From contig JAZKXZ010000032.1 in the NCBI GenBank assembly GCA_045611845.1, positions 1 through 40,282 on the forward strand: 40,282 bases of DNA, read 5' to 3'. Numbering within the stretch: the stretch's first letter is position 1; the number at the start of each line of letters is the position of its first letter. Of this stretch, positions 1 to 8,779 are shown in pieces. Origin of the DNA: Enterocola sp045611845. GTDB taxonomy: Bacteria; Bacteroidota; Bacteroidia; Bacteroidales; Paludibacteraceae. Made by a program: the position numbers and the translations under genes. The notes under the pieces are model-generated. The model saw only the letters and a program-made list of their open reading frames with translations. It made no database searches and was not told the origin of the DNA.

Positions 1-1355
1 AACTATACTGGGATGGCAATGCAACTGCTTCACACAACCCATGGTTCAACCGCGTTGCAAAACACCCATTCAACGTATTCCACGACATCAACCACGAATA
101 TTCTGGCACTCGTCACTACTTCAAACGAGTTCTTCAATATTGGGTAGAAGAATATAAAGTGGATGGTTTCCGTATGGACTTAACCAAAGGTCTAACACAA
201 ACAGATTATGGTGACAATGGTCAAAAAGGCGATTGGAACAAAAAAGACGAAGGTCGTATCGCTATTATCAAAGATTATTGCGACGCTGCTAAATCTAAAA
301 ACCCAAATACATACTTCATTATTGAACACTTAGGTGACTATAGCGAAGAAAAAATCTATGCAGACTACGGTATTCTACCTTGGAGAAACATGAACCACAA
401 CTATAGCCAAGCAGCTATGGGTTGGGCATCATCTTCTAGCTTTGTTGACTCAAACAAAAAAGGTGGTATGTTTACAGACACTTGGGTAGGTTATGGTGAA
501 AGCCACGACGAAGAACGTAACATGTATAAAGCAAAAGCTTACGGCGACGGTAACTTACAAAACGAAGATGCTCACGCAGACCGTATGGCTCGTGTTCCTG
601 CAGTTATTGCCTTCACAACTCTTATACCTGGTCCTAAAATGTTATGGCAATTCCAAGAACTTGGATACGACTACTCTATCAACACATGTGAAAATGGTAA
701 AATCAAAGACGAATGCCGTACATATGCTAAACCAATTCCATGGACATTACAATGGGATAAAGACGCTGATCGTTGGGCTGCATACGAAAATTCTGCAAAA
801 GTAATTTCTTTACGTACCAAAAATCCAGAAATCTTTAGAGCAGAAAACTTTACAGCAACAAATCTTTACTCTTCAAACTGGGATAAACCACGTAGAATGG
901 ATATCTCAAACGGAGAAGTTGATATTATTGTACTAGCAAACTTTAGTGCTTCTACTAATGTTACTACTACAGCAGACGTTCCTAAAGTAGGCACATGGTT
1001 CAACTATCTAACTGGCGAACAAATCAACATTAGACGTAAAGACCACATTTTAACACTTAAACCAGGTGAATTACTAATCTTAACTTCTAAAGATATGAAG
1101 AATATCGTTTCTATTGACGAAACTCTAGCCGATGGTGAATCTTGCATTGTACTTCCTACAATTGCAGAAGACAACATCACTGTAATCGCAAAAGAAACAC
1201 CTTCTAGCATAGAAGTTATCAACCTTTCTGGCAACGTTGTTGCTAAGGCACAAGACACAGATAATATTTCAATTGATGGTCTTGTAAAAGGTCACTATAT
1301 AGTACGAGTAATTATCGACAATACTATTTCAACACACAGAATCATTAAAAAATAA
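1..1355 (+). CDS. GH13 alpha-amylase family protein with T9SS C-terminal sorting domain (5' partial)
   Basis: The reading frame is open from base 3, so the N-terminus lies outside the window. GH13 glycosidases cleave or transfer alpha-1,4/1,6-glucans. The catalytic triad is visible: the nucleophile Asp in VDGFRMDLTKG (about 171-180), the acid Glu in YFIIEHLGD, and the transition-state Asp in ESHDEER. A beta-sandwich C domain follows. The last ~80 residues (IEVINLSGNVVAKA then a GHYIVRVI segment, ending HRIIKK) look like a type A T9SS sorting domain, so I infer secretion or surface attachment through T9SS. A SUMF1-like lipoprotein gene starts 5 bases downstream, so the two are probably cotranscribed. 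The GH13 subfamily (pullulanase, amylase or branching type) cannot be decided from the visible part. Confidence 0.88.
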   Translation, partial: LYWDGNATASHNPWFNRVAKHPFNVFHDINHEYSGTRHYFKRVLQYWVEEYKVDGFRMDLTKGLTQTDYGDNGQKGDWNKKDEGRIAIIKDYCDAAKSKNPNTYFIIEHLGDYSEEKIYADYGILPWRNMNHNYSQAAMGWASSSSFVDSNKKGGMFTDTWVGYGESHDEERNMYKAKAYGDGNLQNEDAHADRMARVPAVIAFTTLIPGPKMLWQFQELGYDYSINTCENGKIKDECRTYAKPIPWTLQWDKDADRWAAYENSAKVISLRTKNPEIFRAENFTATNLYSSNWDKPRRMDISNGEVDIIVLANFSASTNVTTTADVPKVGTWFNYLTGEQINIRRKDHILTLKPGELLILTSKDMKNIVSIDETLADGESCIVLPTIAEDNITVIAKETPSSIEVINLSGNVVAKAQDTDNISIDGLVKGHYIVRVIIDNTISTHRIIKK

Positions 1356-1360
1356 GAATT

Positions 1361-2194
1361 ATGAAAGCAATTAAATATATCCTAGCACTAGGTTTATTTG
1401 TAACAGGTCTTACCTCATGCGTAAAAGAGCCTCCTACACAAGAAGAAATTGAAGCAAAATGGCCTGCAACTATTAGCACAACAATTGGTGACTTTGTATT
1501 AGTTAAAAGAGATACATTAGGCTTTACAATGGGTGATGCAAGTTTAGCAACATCATCTCCAGAACACTTGGTTAAATTCAGCAAATCATATTATATATGT
1601 ACTACTGAAGTTACTCAAGCTCAATGGAAAAATGTTATGCTTGAAAACCCTTCAGACAACGAAGGACTTATTAAAGAGGGTACAAATGCAGACAATTGCC
1701 CTGTAAACAATATTACATTAGAAGATGCAAAAAAATTTGTTGAAGCCCTAAACATTATGAGTGGTAGAAAATTTGCTATCCCTACAGAAGCACAATGGGA
1801 ATGGGCTGCTATGGGCGGCATCAACTCTACAGGCTATAAATTCAGCGGTAGCGACAACCTATCAGATGTAGCATGGACTGCAGCAAATTCAGAAGGCTAC
1901 TTAAATGAAGTAGGCAAACTTACTCCAAATGAACTTGGCATCTATGATATGACTGGCAACGTAGAAGAATGGACAGCAGACAAATATGGTGCATACAAAG
2001 CAACAGAAGCTCTAGACCCAACTGGTGCTGCAACTGGTACATATTACTCAGTGCGTGGTGGCCATGCATACGACAACGATGCTGATATTCTAAATGTTAA
2101 ATCTAGAAACAAAGTTAAAGGCACCGACAAAAAATACATCAGAGGCTTAAGACTTATCCTAGAAGAACCACTTTCTTCAGAATTAGCAAAATAA
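1361..2194 (+). CDS. SUMF1/FGE-fold lipoprotein
   Basis: A 277-residue protein with a signal peptide and lipobox ending LTSC (Cys20), so it is probably a membrane-anchored lipoprotein. Residues ~45-270 carry the formylglycine-generating-enzyme/sulfatase-modifying-factor fold: TTEVTQAQW, RKFAIPTEAQWEWAA, LGIYDMTGNVEEWTAD, SVRGGHAY and a final IRGLRLI. True FGEs use a Cys pair near the C-terminus. No Cys is present there, so sulfatase activation is unlikely, and the fold may instead bind ligand or protein, as in the Gld-type SUMF1 lipoproteins. It lies 5 bases after the T9SS-targeted amylase, which suggests a shared role at the cell surface (inference). A strong hairpin terminator follows. Confidence 0.85.
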   Translation: MKAIKYILALGLFVTGLTSCVKEPPTQEEIEAKWPATISTTIGDFVLVKRDTLGFTMGDASLATSSPEHLVKFSKSYYICTTEVTQAQWKNVMLENPSDNEGLIKEGTNADNCPVNNITLEDAKKFVEALNIMSGRKFAIPTEAQWEWAAMGGINSTGYKFSGSDNLSDVAWTAANSEGYLNEVGKLTPNELGIYDMTGNVEEWTADKYGAYKATEALDPTGAATGTYYSVRGGHAYDNDADILNVKSRNKVKGTDKKYIRGLRLILEEPLSSELAK

Positions 2195-2213
2195 TAACTT
2201 TGATAACAAACAT

Positions 2214-2246
2214 AAAAAATCCAGTTCATCATGAACTGGATTTTTT
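2214..2246. terminator. Bidirectional intrinsic terminator
   Basis: Perfect 16-bp arms (2214-2229 and 2231-2246) around the core CCAGTTCAT, flanked by A6 and T6, so it can act on both strands. It separates the SUMF1-like gene from the convergent radical SAM gene. Confidence 0.9.
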
Positions 2247-2247
2247 A

Positions 2248-3189
2248 TTATATGCAATTATTACAAATATCTATAGACTTTCTATTCTTTAAAATTGTTT
2301 TTCTAAATCTCACTGCCTTATCGCCTTGCCAAACTTCTCTCAAATTTGAGGTTTTAAGATTTCCGAAACTATATTTTGCCGATTTGTCAAAACAACAAGC
2401 AGGCACATTACCATCTACATCTATCACAATAGTAGAGAATAGCCTCCAACACTTGTTTTTTAGTTTTGCTTTAGGTAAGAGTTTCCCTGCTTTATCTCTT
2501 TTATATCTTAAATATTTAGGATTTTCTGGCACTAAAAAATCATCATAAAACTGAGCCTTTTTAAATACCAATCTATTCACACCCAATTCTTTACACAAAG
2601 ATTTTATTTCATCTATTTCCTTCTCAGTAGTACTCAAAAGCAAACACTGCACCTCAAGTGGTAATTTATATTTCACAGAAAATTTAATAGCCTGCACTAC
2701 TCTATTAAAATCACCTCCTACCCTATAAGTAGAATATGATTTCTCATTTGCTCCATCTAAACAAATAATAAGCCTACCTATTCCGCTCTCAGAAAGTCTT
2801 CTAACCATTTCTTCAGTAAGTGCAAGAGCGTTTGTAGAAACACATGTAAATACCCCATTATCAGAAGCATAACGTATCATTTCTGGCAAATCCTTATTTA
2901 GAAATGGTTCACCTTGAAAGTATAAATTTAGGTACATTAACTCAGGTAACAATTTATCCAAATACTCTTTGAAGTCACTTATAGACAAACGTTTATCTGT
3001 TTTCTCTATAAGTTTACGTCCTGTAGGACAATGCGGACAAGAAAGGTTACAATAATTTGCAGGTTCTATAGACGCAGACACTGGTTTAGCATTCAAACAA
3101 ACATTTCTTGTTATATTTGAACACCAGTATCCTACTCTAGCAGACAAATAGTTTACTAGGCGCGAATACGTTATATTCTTTAATAGCAT
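2248..3189 (-). CDS. Radical SAM/SPASM domain protein
   Basis: Radical SAM enzyme. The 4Fe-4S motif CNLSCPHC is a CX3CX2C cluster site about 45 residues from the N-terminus, followed by a (beta/alpha) barrel with YFQGEPFLNK and ICLDGANEKSY. The C-terminal SPASM-type auxiliary-cluster region contains CWRL, VPACCFDK and a final CNNC. SPASM proteins modify peptides or act as anaerobic sulfatase maturases; the substrate cannot be told here. I place the start at ATG 3189 (protein MLLKNITYS), 313 residues. A GTG three codons upstream (3198) is possible but less likely. The gene stands alone and converges on a terminator shared with the preceding gene. No peptide precursor was recognised beside it. 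Confidence 0.85.
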   Translation of the reverse strand: MLLKNITYSRLVNYLSARVGYWCSNITRNVCLNAKPVSASIEPANYCNLSCPHCPTGRKLIEKTDKRLSISDFKEYLDKLLPELMYLNLYFQGEPFLNKDLPEMIRYASDNGVFTCVSTNALALTEEMVRRLSESGIGRLIICLDGANEKSYSTYRVGGDFNRVVQAIKFSVKYKLPLEVQCLLLSTTEKEIDEIKSLCKELGVNRLVFKKAQFYDDFLVPENPKYLRYKRDKAGKLLPKAKLKNKCWRLFSTIVIDVDGNVPACCFDKSAKYSFGNLKTSNLREVWQGDKAVRFRKTILKNRKSIDICNNCI

Positions 3190-3327
3190 TGCGTACACGT
3201 GGCAAAGTTCTATATTAAATTTTTGTCTTCTAGTTTTAAAATGTTAAAAATAATTAAAAACACAAGCATACAAAAATCATTTTTTCAAAAAATACAATTT
3301 ACGTTTTTTTCTTTTGCTCATTATAAT

Positions 3328-3335
3328 TATCTTTG
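3328..3335 (+). promoter_or_regulatory. Bacteroidetes -7 element for the OmpA/TPR lipoprotein
   Basis: TATCTTTG matches TAnnTTTG and lies 48 bases before the start codon at 3383. The -33 region is only a T-run, so the upstream half is weak. Confidence 0.6.
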
Positions 3336-3382
3336 TACGTTAATTTACATATAGAATATTATTAACTAACTTTTTAATAACA

Positions 3383-5044
3383 ATGAAAAATTTATTTCGT
3401 TTAAGCATTGGTATGCTTGTTGCCCTAGCTTTTGCATCTTGCCAAAACCTAGGTGAACTAAAACCAGAGTATTTCACAGTTAATCCAAACCCACTAGAAG
3501 TAAAAGGTGGTAAAGTAGAAGGTACAATTACCGCTACATTCCCAGAAAAATACTTCGCAGAAAAAGGTGTTGTAGAAGTTACTCCAGTACTTAAATACGA
3601 AGGTGGTGAAGCTCTTTCTGAAGCTAAAACTTACCAAGGTACTAAAGTAGAAGGTAACAACGAAACTGTACAATACAAAGCTGGTGGTACAGTATCTCAA
3701 AACTTCTCTTTCGACTATGTTCCTGCTATGCGTAACTCAAAACTTTCTTTACGCTTCAAAGCAACATTAAACGACAAAGAAGTTCAAATCCCAGAAATCG
3801 AAATCGCATTAGGTTGTATCGCTACTGAAACTCTAGTTGACGCTTCTGAAATTGCTCCAGCATTTGCAAAAGACAATTTCCAACGCGAAACATTTGAAGT
3901 TACAGAAGCTGACATCATGTTCCAAATCCAACAATCTAACGTTAAAGCTAACGACGCTGTTAAAAACCTTAACGCTGTAGCTAAAGCTACTCTTAAAGAC
4001 AGCCTACGCAACGTAGAAAGCTTAACATTAGTTTCTGCTGCTTCTCCTGACGGTGGTGTTAAATTAAACGACAAACTAGCTGCTGCTCGTGAAAAAAATA
4101 CCGTTCGTTATATGAAAGGTAGAAACCAAGCTGCTATTGACGCTAAATACATCGCTCAAGACTGGGAAGGTTTCCAAGAACTTGTAAATGCTTCTGAAAT
4201 CCAAGACAAAGAACTTATCTTACGCGTTCTTAGCCAATACCAAGATCCAGCTCAACGCGAAGCTGAAATCAAAAACCTTTCTGCTGCTTACAAAGAATTA
4301 GCAAACGATATCCTTCCAAAACTACGTCGTTCTCACCTAACTTTAACTGTTAAAGTTACTGGTAAAACCGACGCTGAAATCATCGCATTTGCTAAATCTA
4401 ACCCAGACACACTTAACGTAGAAGAACTTATGTTCGCTGCTACTATTGCAGAAACAGAAGAAGACGCTGCTGCGTTCATCGCATCTGCTGCTGAAATCTA
4501 CGCTTCAGACTGGAGAACAGTTAACAACTTAGGTGCTCAAGAATTAGCTGGTGACAACTACGCTAACGCAACTGCAAATCTTGACAAAGCTGCTGCTGCT
4601 TCTGAATCAGAACAAGCTGAAATCAACTTCAACAACGCGCTAATCTCTATGATTAACGACGACTATGCAAAAGCTGAAGAGTTACTAGGTAAATCTGCTG
4701 GCGTTGCTCAACTAGGCGAAGCTCAAGGTGTATTAAACATCACTAAAGGTGACTACGCTCAAGCTGTTAGCGACTTCGGTTTATCAACTTCAAACAACGC
4801 TGCTTTAGCACAACTACTTAGCGGTAACACTGATAGAGCTGCTTCTATCATCGAAAACATCGCTAACAAAAATGCTAAATCATACTACATCGCTGCTATC
4901 TGCGCCGCTCGCGCTGGTGAAGCTGCTGGTGTAACAGCTAACTTAGCTAAAGTTAAAGAGCTTGACGAAGAAATGGCTAAATCTGCTCTAACAGACTTAG
5001 AATTCGCTAAATTCTTAGCTGCTGAAGTTGCATCTGCTGAATAA
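3383..5044 (+). CDS. OmpA-like/TPR-containing lipoprotein
   Basis: A 553-residue predicted lipoprotein; the signal peptide ends FASC (Cys20). Residues ~25-145 look like beta-rich Ig-like repeats. Residues ~165-325 resemble an OmpA-type domain (LTLVSAASPDGG, LNDKLAAAREKNTVRYMK). Residues ~330-550 are alanine-rich helical pairs consistent with tetratricopeptide repeats (NYANATANLDKAAAA, DYAKAEELLGKSAG). Codon use is strikingly narrow (GCT, AAA, GAA and AAC dominate), as in the pckA gene of this window, suggesting very high expression. It has its own -7 element and its own terminator, so it is probably monocistronic. The role is probably envelope anchoring or scaffolding, inferred from domains only. 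Confidence 0.75.
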   Translation: MKNLFRLSIGMLVALAFASCQNLGELKPEYFTVNPNPLEVKGGKVEGTITATFPEKYFAEKGVVEVTPVLKYEGGEALSEAKTYQGTKVEGNNETVQYKAGGTVSQNFSFDYVPAMRNSKLSLRFKATLNDKEVQIPEIEIALGCIATETLVDASEIAPAFAKDNFQRETFEVTEADIMFQIQQSNVKANDAVKNLNAVAKATLKDSLRNVESLTLVSAASPDGGVKLNDKLAAAREKNTVRYMKGRNQAAIDAKYIAQDWEGFQELVNASEIQDKELILRVLSQYQDPAQREAEIKNLSAAYKELANDILPKLRRSHLTLTVKVTGKTDAEIIAFAKSNPDTLNVEELMFAATIAETEEDAAAFIASAAEIYASDWRTVNNLGAQELAGDNYANATANLDKAAAASESEQAEINFNNALISMINDDYAKAEELLGKSAGVAQLGEAQGVLNITKGDYAQAVSDFGLSTSNNAALAQLLSGNTDRAASIIENIANKNAKSYYIAAICAARAGEAAGVTANLAKVKELDEEMAKSALTDLEFAKFLAAEVASAE

Positions 5045-5062
5045 TAAATGCATTAAGATATG

Positions 5063-5095
5063 AGAGGTTGGCAAATTTGTCAACCTCTTTTTTTT
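5063..5095 (+). terminator. Intrinsic terminator
   Basis: AGAGGTTG (5063-5070) pairs with CAACCTCT (5081-5088), with further inner pairing of CAAA with TTTG, followed by a T-run to 5095. It ends the OmpA/TPR lipoprotein transcript. Confidence 0.85.
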
Positions 5096-5137
5096 GTATA
5101 TACTCCTTTATTTTATTTAGATTTCTGTTTTTTATAT

Positions 5138-5145
5138 TATCTTTG
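5138..5145 (+). promoter_or_regulatory. Bacteroidetes -7 element for DUF6242-coaD
   Basis: TATCTTTG lies 18 bases before ATG 5164. It argues that translation starts at 5164 and not at the in-frame ATG at 5068, which would be upstream of the promoter. No clear TTTG -33 at standard spacing. Confidence 0.6.
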
Positions 5146-5163
5146 TGCATTATTATAAAAGAC

Positions 5164-6441
5164 ATGAAAAGATTATTATTATTTTTACCTATACTATTCT
5201 TATTAAGTATTGTATCGTGTGTAAACGACAAAACTTCTACAACCTATTCAACAAACCCTCACATTGAAGAATTCTACTTTAATGAACACGTTAAGATTGC
5301 AGGAATAGAGAACGTAATATTCACTGTAGATACCATTGCATGCGTAATCTACAACGAAGACTCTGTATCATTCAACTGCGATTTAAGTAGAGTTTTACCT
5401 GTGCCAGTATCATATCAATCTTTAAATTCCATCAAAGTAAACAACGAGAAATGGAATTACAAAGACACACTAGATATGACTAATCCTATCACTATTAGCA
5501 CTGTATCTGGAAACAAAAAACGTACCGCAGAATACACTGTTACCGTAAACCAACACAAGGTAGAACCAGACTCAATCATTTGGAACAAAAACACTATAAA
5601 TGAATCAAATATTACTAGTATTAAATCTAGCAACTACAACAACCTTGTTTACCTATTCCTTACTAAAGACAACGGCGAAAGCAAGGTGTACACCATTACA
5701 GAAGACAACGTAAGTTCGCAAGTATTCTCTACTACAGAAGTAAACCTAAACTTCTATACATCAATAGTTCACAAAAACAAATGTTTTGTAGTAAGTGGCG
5801 ACAATAGCACTCTATACTATCTAAACCTAGACAATATAAGCAATGGTTTTGAAGCTATAGCACTACCAGAAGGACTAGAAATTATAGACCTTTGTGGTAT
5901 TATAAACGGCAAACTATTTACTATATTAAAAGCAGAAGCCCCTGTATATATGAGTTTTGACGGTACAGAATGGAAAGATGAAATTTGCAACATGTTAAAC
6001 GAACTTACCGCTGTGGGTAGTGCAAAAATCAACAACGATAATACCCTATTTATTATCTCAGGCGAGCTTAATGGCAAATTAACAAACAACGTTCTTGCCA
6101 CACAAGATGGTAACTATTGGATAAACACTATAAACCAAGCAGACACACTACTATACGAACCTGTAAAAAATGCTTGTGTTGTGGACTATTTCGATTATAT
6201 ATACACTCTAGGTGGTACCACAAAAAACGGTAAGATTGCTACAAGTTACTATAGCAGAAACGACGGTTATAGTTGGAATCCACTAAAATCATACCAAAGA
6301 CCAGCAAACAATTTCTCTCCTAAAGATAATATCACAGCTATCTCTTTAGACGATTATATCTTTATGTTTAATTGCACCAAAACTTCTACGATAGAATCTT
6401 GGAGAGGAAAAGTAAATAGAGCAGACTTCATAAAAAAATAG
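5164..6441 (+). CDS. DUF6242 domain-containing lipoprotein
   Basis: A 425-residue predicted lipoprotein; lipobox IVSC (Cys19). Residues ~25-140 form an Ig-like segment (NPHIEEFYF, PVPVSYQSL, AEYTVTVNQHK). The rest is a chain of beta repeats with kelch/propeller-like motifs (NGKLFTILKAEAPVYMS, YIYTLGGTTKNGKI, YSRNDGYSWNPL). This arrangement matches the DUF6242 family of Bacteroidetes; its function is unknown, probably envelope-located. The frame is open from ATG 5068, but the signal peptide begins at 5164 and a -7 promoter box lies between, so 5164 is the start. coaD follows with no gap. Confidence 0.8.
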   Translation: MKRLLLFLPILFLLSIVSCVNDKTSTTYSTNPHIEEFYFNEHVKIAGIENVIFTVDTIACVIYNEDSVSFNCDLSRVLPVPVSYQSLNSIKVNNEKWNYKDTLDMTNPITISTVSGNKKRTAEYTVTVNQHKVEPDSIIWNKNTINESNITSIKSSNYNNLVYLFLTKDNGESKVYTITEDNVSSQVFSTTEVNLNFYTSIVHKNKCFVVSGDNSTLYYLNLDNISNGFEAIALPEGLEIIDLCGIINGKLFTILKAEAPVYMSFDGTEWKDEICNMLNELTAVGSAKINNDNTLFIISGELNGKLTNNVLATQDGNYWINTINQADTLLYEPVKNACVVDYFDYIYTLGGTTKNGKIATSYYSRNDGYSWNPLKSYQRPANNFSPKDNITAISLDDYIFMFNCTKTSTIESWRGKVNRADFIKK

Positions 6442-6879
6442 ATGAACAGCATAGCCCTATTTCCAGGTAGCTTCAATCCTTTTACAAAAGGACATGCAGA
6501 TATAGTATCTCGAGCACTTAATATGTTCGACAGTGTTATTATTGGCATTGGCATAAATAGCGACAAGTCACAAAACAACACTACAGACAATCTAAAGGAT
6601 ATAGAGAATATCTACAAAGATGAGCCTAGGGTAAAAATTATTACATACAACACCCTCACTGCCGATGTGGTAAAAGAAGAAAATGCCACATGTATTATAC
6701 GCGGCATTAGAAATGATGTAGATTTAAAATATGAGAGCGAAATTGCTAGGGCAAATTACACTCTATTTGGTGTAGAAACTGTTTTTCTTCTCGCCTCACC
6801 CGAGCTTAAAGAAATTTCATCTTCCCTAGTGCGAGAACTCGAACGATATGGCAAAAAAATAGAGGAGTTACTACCGTAA
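6442..6879 (+). CDS. coaD: Phosphopantetheine adenylyltransferase
   Basis: The penultimate step of coenzyme A synthesis: 4'-phosphopantetheine plus ATP gives dephospho-CoA. 145 residues, slightly shorter than the usual ~160. The nucleotidyltransferase signature GSFNPFTKGHADI near the N-terminus contains the (T/H)xGH motif, and ISSSLVRELERYG near the end corresponds to the ISST-like motif. IIRGIRNDVDLKYE is typical of CoaD. The ATG directly follows the stop codon of the DUF6242 gene, so it is probably cotranscribed from the -7 box at 5138. The stop codon sits inside the terminator hairpin. Confidence 0.95.
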   Translation: MNSIALFPGSFNPFTKGHADIVSRALNMFDSVIIGIGINSDKSQNNTTDNLKDIENIYKDEPRVKIITYNTLTADVVKEENATCIIRGIRNDVDLKYESEIARANYTLFGVETVFLLASPELKEISSSLVRELERYGKKIEELLP

Positions 6880-6892
6880 CTCCTCTATTTTT
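6855..6892. terminator. Bidirectional terminator overlapping the coaD stop codon
   Basis: 17-bp perfect arms (6855-6871 and 6876-6892) around TAGAGGAGTTAC with a 4-base loop, A-rich on the left and T-rich on the right. It includes the last codons and TAA of coaD and serves rpiB from the other side. Confidence 0.9.
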
Positions 6893-6931
6893 ATAGGACG
6901 AGTGCAACGAGAAAGTCGCCATTTAAAATAA

Positions 6932-7384
6932 TTATAATCCTGCAGAGATTTTACTTACTCGTGCCAAGTGTCTACCACCCTCAAAATCTGTACTCAAGAA
7001 CTCTTCTACGATAAGTTCTGCAGTAGCTTGAGAGATGAAGCGAGCTGGGATAGAAACGATATTTGCATCGTTGTGTTGACGAGCAAGTTTTGCAAGTTCT
7101 ACTTGCCAGCAAAGAGCAGCGCGCACGTTTTTATATTTGTTTGCCACCATGCTCACACCGTTGCCTGAGCCGCAAATGATGATACCGAAATCAAATTTGC
7201 CTTCATTTACTTCTTTTGCAAGAGGGTGAATCATATCTGGATAATCCACACTTTCTTCTGAATGTGTACCGAAATCTACTAGTTCGAATAATTGTTTGCC
7301 GAAAATAGATTTTAATTCTTCTTTAAGGGTATAACCAGCATGGTCACATGCTATACCTACGCGTAATGTATCTAATGGTTTCAT
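6932..7384 (-). CDS. rpiB: Ribose-5-phosphate isomerase B
   Basis: Interconverts ribose 5-phosphate and ribulose 5-phosphate in the pentose phosphate pathway. 150 residues, normal for RpiB/LacAB. Visible features are ACDHAGYTLK near the N-terminus (substrate-binding Asp/His), the catalytic-loop Cys71 in CGSGNGVSMVANK, ALCWQVELAKLARQHNDANI and IPARFIS. It lies 34 bases downstream of aroA on the same strand. A possible -7 box (TAACTTTG, minus, 7404-7411) in that gap could give it a separate transcript. Confidence 0.95.
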   Translation of the reverse strand: MKPLDTLRVGIACDHAGYTLKEELKSIFGKQLFELVDFGTHSEESVDYPDMIHPLAKEVNEGKFDFGIIICGSGNGVSMVANKYKNVRAALCWQVELAKLARQHNDANIVSIPARFISQATAELIVEEFLSTDFEGGRHLARVSKISAGL

Positions 7385-7403
7385 ATTTAATTAAATTATT
7401 GTA

Positions 7404-7411
7404 CAAAGTTA
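7404..7411 (-). promoter_or_regulatory. Possible -7 element for rpiB
   Basis: The minus strand reads TAACTTTG, 20 bases before the rpiB start. No -33 partner seen at 19-21 bases, so this is tentative. Confidence 0.4.
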
Positions 7412-7418
7412 ATGATTT

Positions 7419-8663
7419 TTAATCGATTATACTTATCTGGCAAGGCAAAACTTTCTGAAATTCTTGCCAAAAAGAAGGATAAGATTTTGTTACCACATCT
7501 GGTTCACTTATTATTATAGAACCCAAACGTATCACAGCAGGAGCAAATGCCATTGCCATACGGTGGTCTTCATATGTTTTAATAACAATTTCGTTTACCT
7601 GAGCACAATTTTCACCATCCCAAGCTAAAGTACCAGACTCTATTTCTTTAAGAACAAAACCTAAGGTTTTACATTCATTAATTAGGGCCGCAATTCTGTC
7701 TGTTTCCTTTATTTTAAGATTTTCTAATCCAGAAAATTTAAAAGGGATATTCATTAAAAGACAACTTACCACTAGTGTTTGAGCAAGGTCTGGCTGTTCT
7801 TTCAACGAAATATCATAGATTTTTGGAAGTTCCACCTCAGCATTTTTGCTTAATACTACCCCACCATCCACAAACTGTGTTTCCACACCAAGTGGCTTGT
7901 AAAGTTCTACAAGATGAGAGTCGCCTTGCAGGCTATCTGCTAGCAAATATTTAAGTTTAACAGATTTATTTTCTGAAAGTGCCACCACAGAATACCAATA
8001 AGACGCTGCAGACCAGTCGTTTTCCACAGTAAATTCTATTGGATTGTATTTTGCAGGTAGAATTTCAATTACATTATCTTTCCATGTATATGACACACCA
8101 AACTCACTCATTAAAGAAAGTGTCATTTGCAAATATGGACGAGACACCAAATCACCTTCTATTATAAGTGTAATACCTTCTGTAGTATAAGGTGCAATCA
8201 TTAAAATAGCAGAAAGGTATTGACTACTAACATCACCTTTTACATGAAGTTCACCGCCACGTAGTTTATTGCCATTTATTTTAAGAGGTGGAAAACCTTC
8301 TTTCTCCACATATTCTATATCTGCACCCAAACTTCTTAGTGCCTCCACAAGTATAGAAATAGGTCTATTTTTCATTCTCTCGGTGCCTGTCATTACCACA
8401 GACTCAGACGAAATCGCATAGTATGCTGTAAGAAATCTCATCGCAGTACCTGCTGCACCAATATTTTTTACCTTATCGTTAGACGAAAGTGCACGTATAA
8501 CAGCTTGAGTATCATCACAACCTGAAAGATTATTCAGTTTTTCTTCCGCTCCACAAAGTGCTGCTATCACAAGTGCTCTATTGGCAATACTTTTTGACGC
8601 TGGCAACCCCGCCTCCATACAATCACTGCCCTCGTTTAAATATGTCAATTTATATTGTTTCAT
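7419..8663 (-). CDS. aroA: 3-phosphoshikimate 1-carboxyvinyltransferase (EPSP synthase)
   Basis: Sixth step of the shikimate pathway: shikimate 3-phosphate plus PEP gives EPSP. 414 residues from the chosen start. Motifs include LPASKSIANRALVIAAL (substrate Lys), GTAMRFLTAYYA, DVSSQYLSAILM, KETDRIAALINEC and YEDHRMAMAFAP. The frame is open upstream to 8717, but a -7 box (minus, TACTTTTG, 8684-8691) lies in that extension, and MKQYKLTYL at 8663 is a normal AroA start. AroA proteins of Bacteroidetes are usually about this length. rpiB follows 34 bases downstream. Confidence 0.95.
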   Translation of the reverse strand: MKQYKLTYLNEGSDCMEAGLPASKSIANRALVIAALCGAEEKLNNLSGCDDTQAVIRALSSNDKVKNIGAAGTAMRFLTAYYAISSESVVMTGTERMKNRPISILVEALRSLGADIEYVEKEGFPPLKINGNKLRGGELHVKGDVSSQYLSAILMIAPYTTEGITLIIEGDLVSRPYLQMTLSLMSEFGVSYTWKDNVIEILPAKYNPIEFTVENDWSAASYWYSVVALSENKSVKLKYLLADSLQGDSHLVELYKPLGVETQFVDGGVVLSKNAEVELPKIYDISLKEQPDLAQTLVVSCLLMNIPFKFSGLENLKIKETDRIAALINECKTLGFVLKEIESGTLAWDGENCAQVNEIVIKTYEDHRMAMAFAPAVIRLGSIIISEPDVVTKSYPSFWQEFQKVLPCQISIID

Positions 8664-8683
8664 TCTTATTTCATTTACACCTA

Positions 8684-8691
8684 CAAAAGTA
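8684..8691 (-). promoter_or_regulatory. Possible -7 element for aroA
   Basis: The minus strand reads TACTTTTG, matching TAnnTTTG, 20 bases before the aroA ATG at 8663. No well-spaced -33. Confidence 0.45.
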
Positions 8692-8741
8692 CAAAAAAAA
8701 TAATATTTAGAGCACAACAGCCGTGTTTTTTGGCAGTCTAG

Positions 8742-8773
8742 TTTGGTGGTTTGGATTTTATTAATTATATTTG
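8742..8773 (+). promoter_or_regulatory. Full Bacteroidetes promoter of pckA
   Basis: TTTG (8742-8745), 20-base spacer, TATATTTG (8766-8773). Both halves match the consensus at ideal spacing. Transcription should start near 8780, giving a leader of about 80 bases. Confidence 0.85.
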
Positions 8774-8779
8774 CATAGT

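Noticed and set aside
3189..3198. GTG start three codons upstream for the radical SAM protein
   Set aside because: ATG at 3189 gives a normal N-terminus; the three extra residues have no support.
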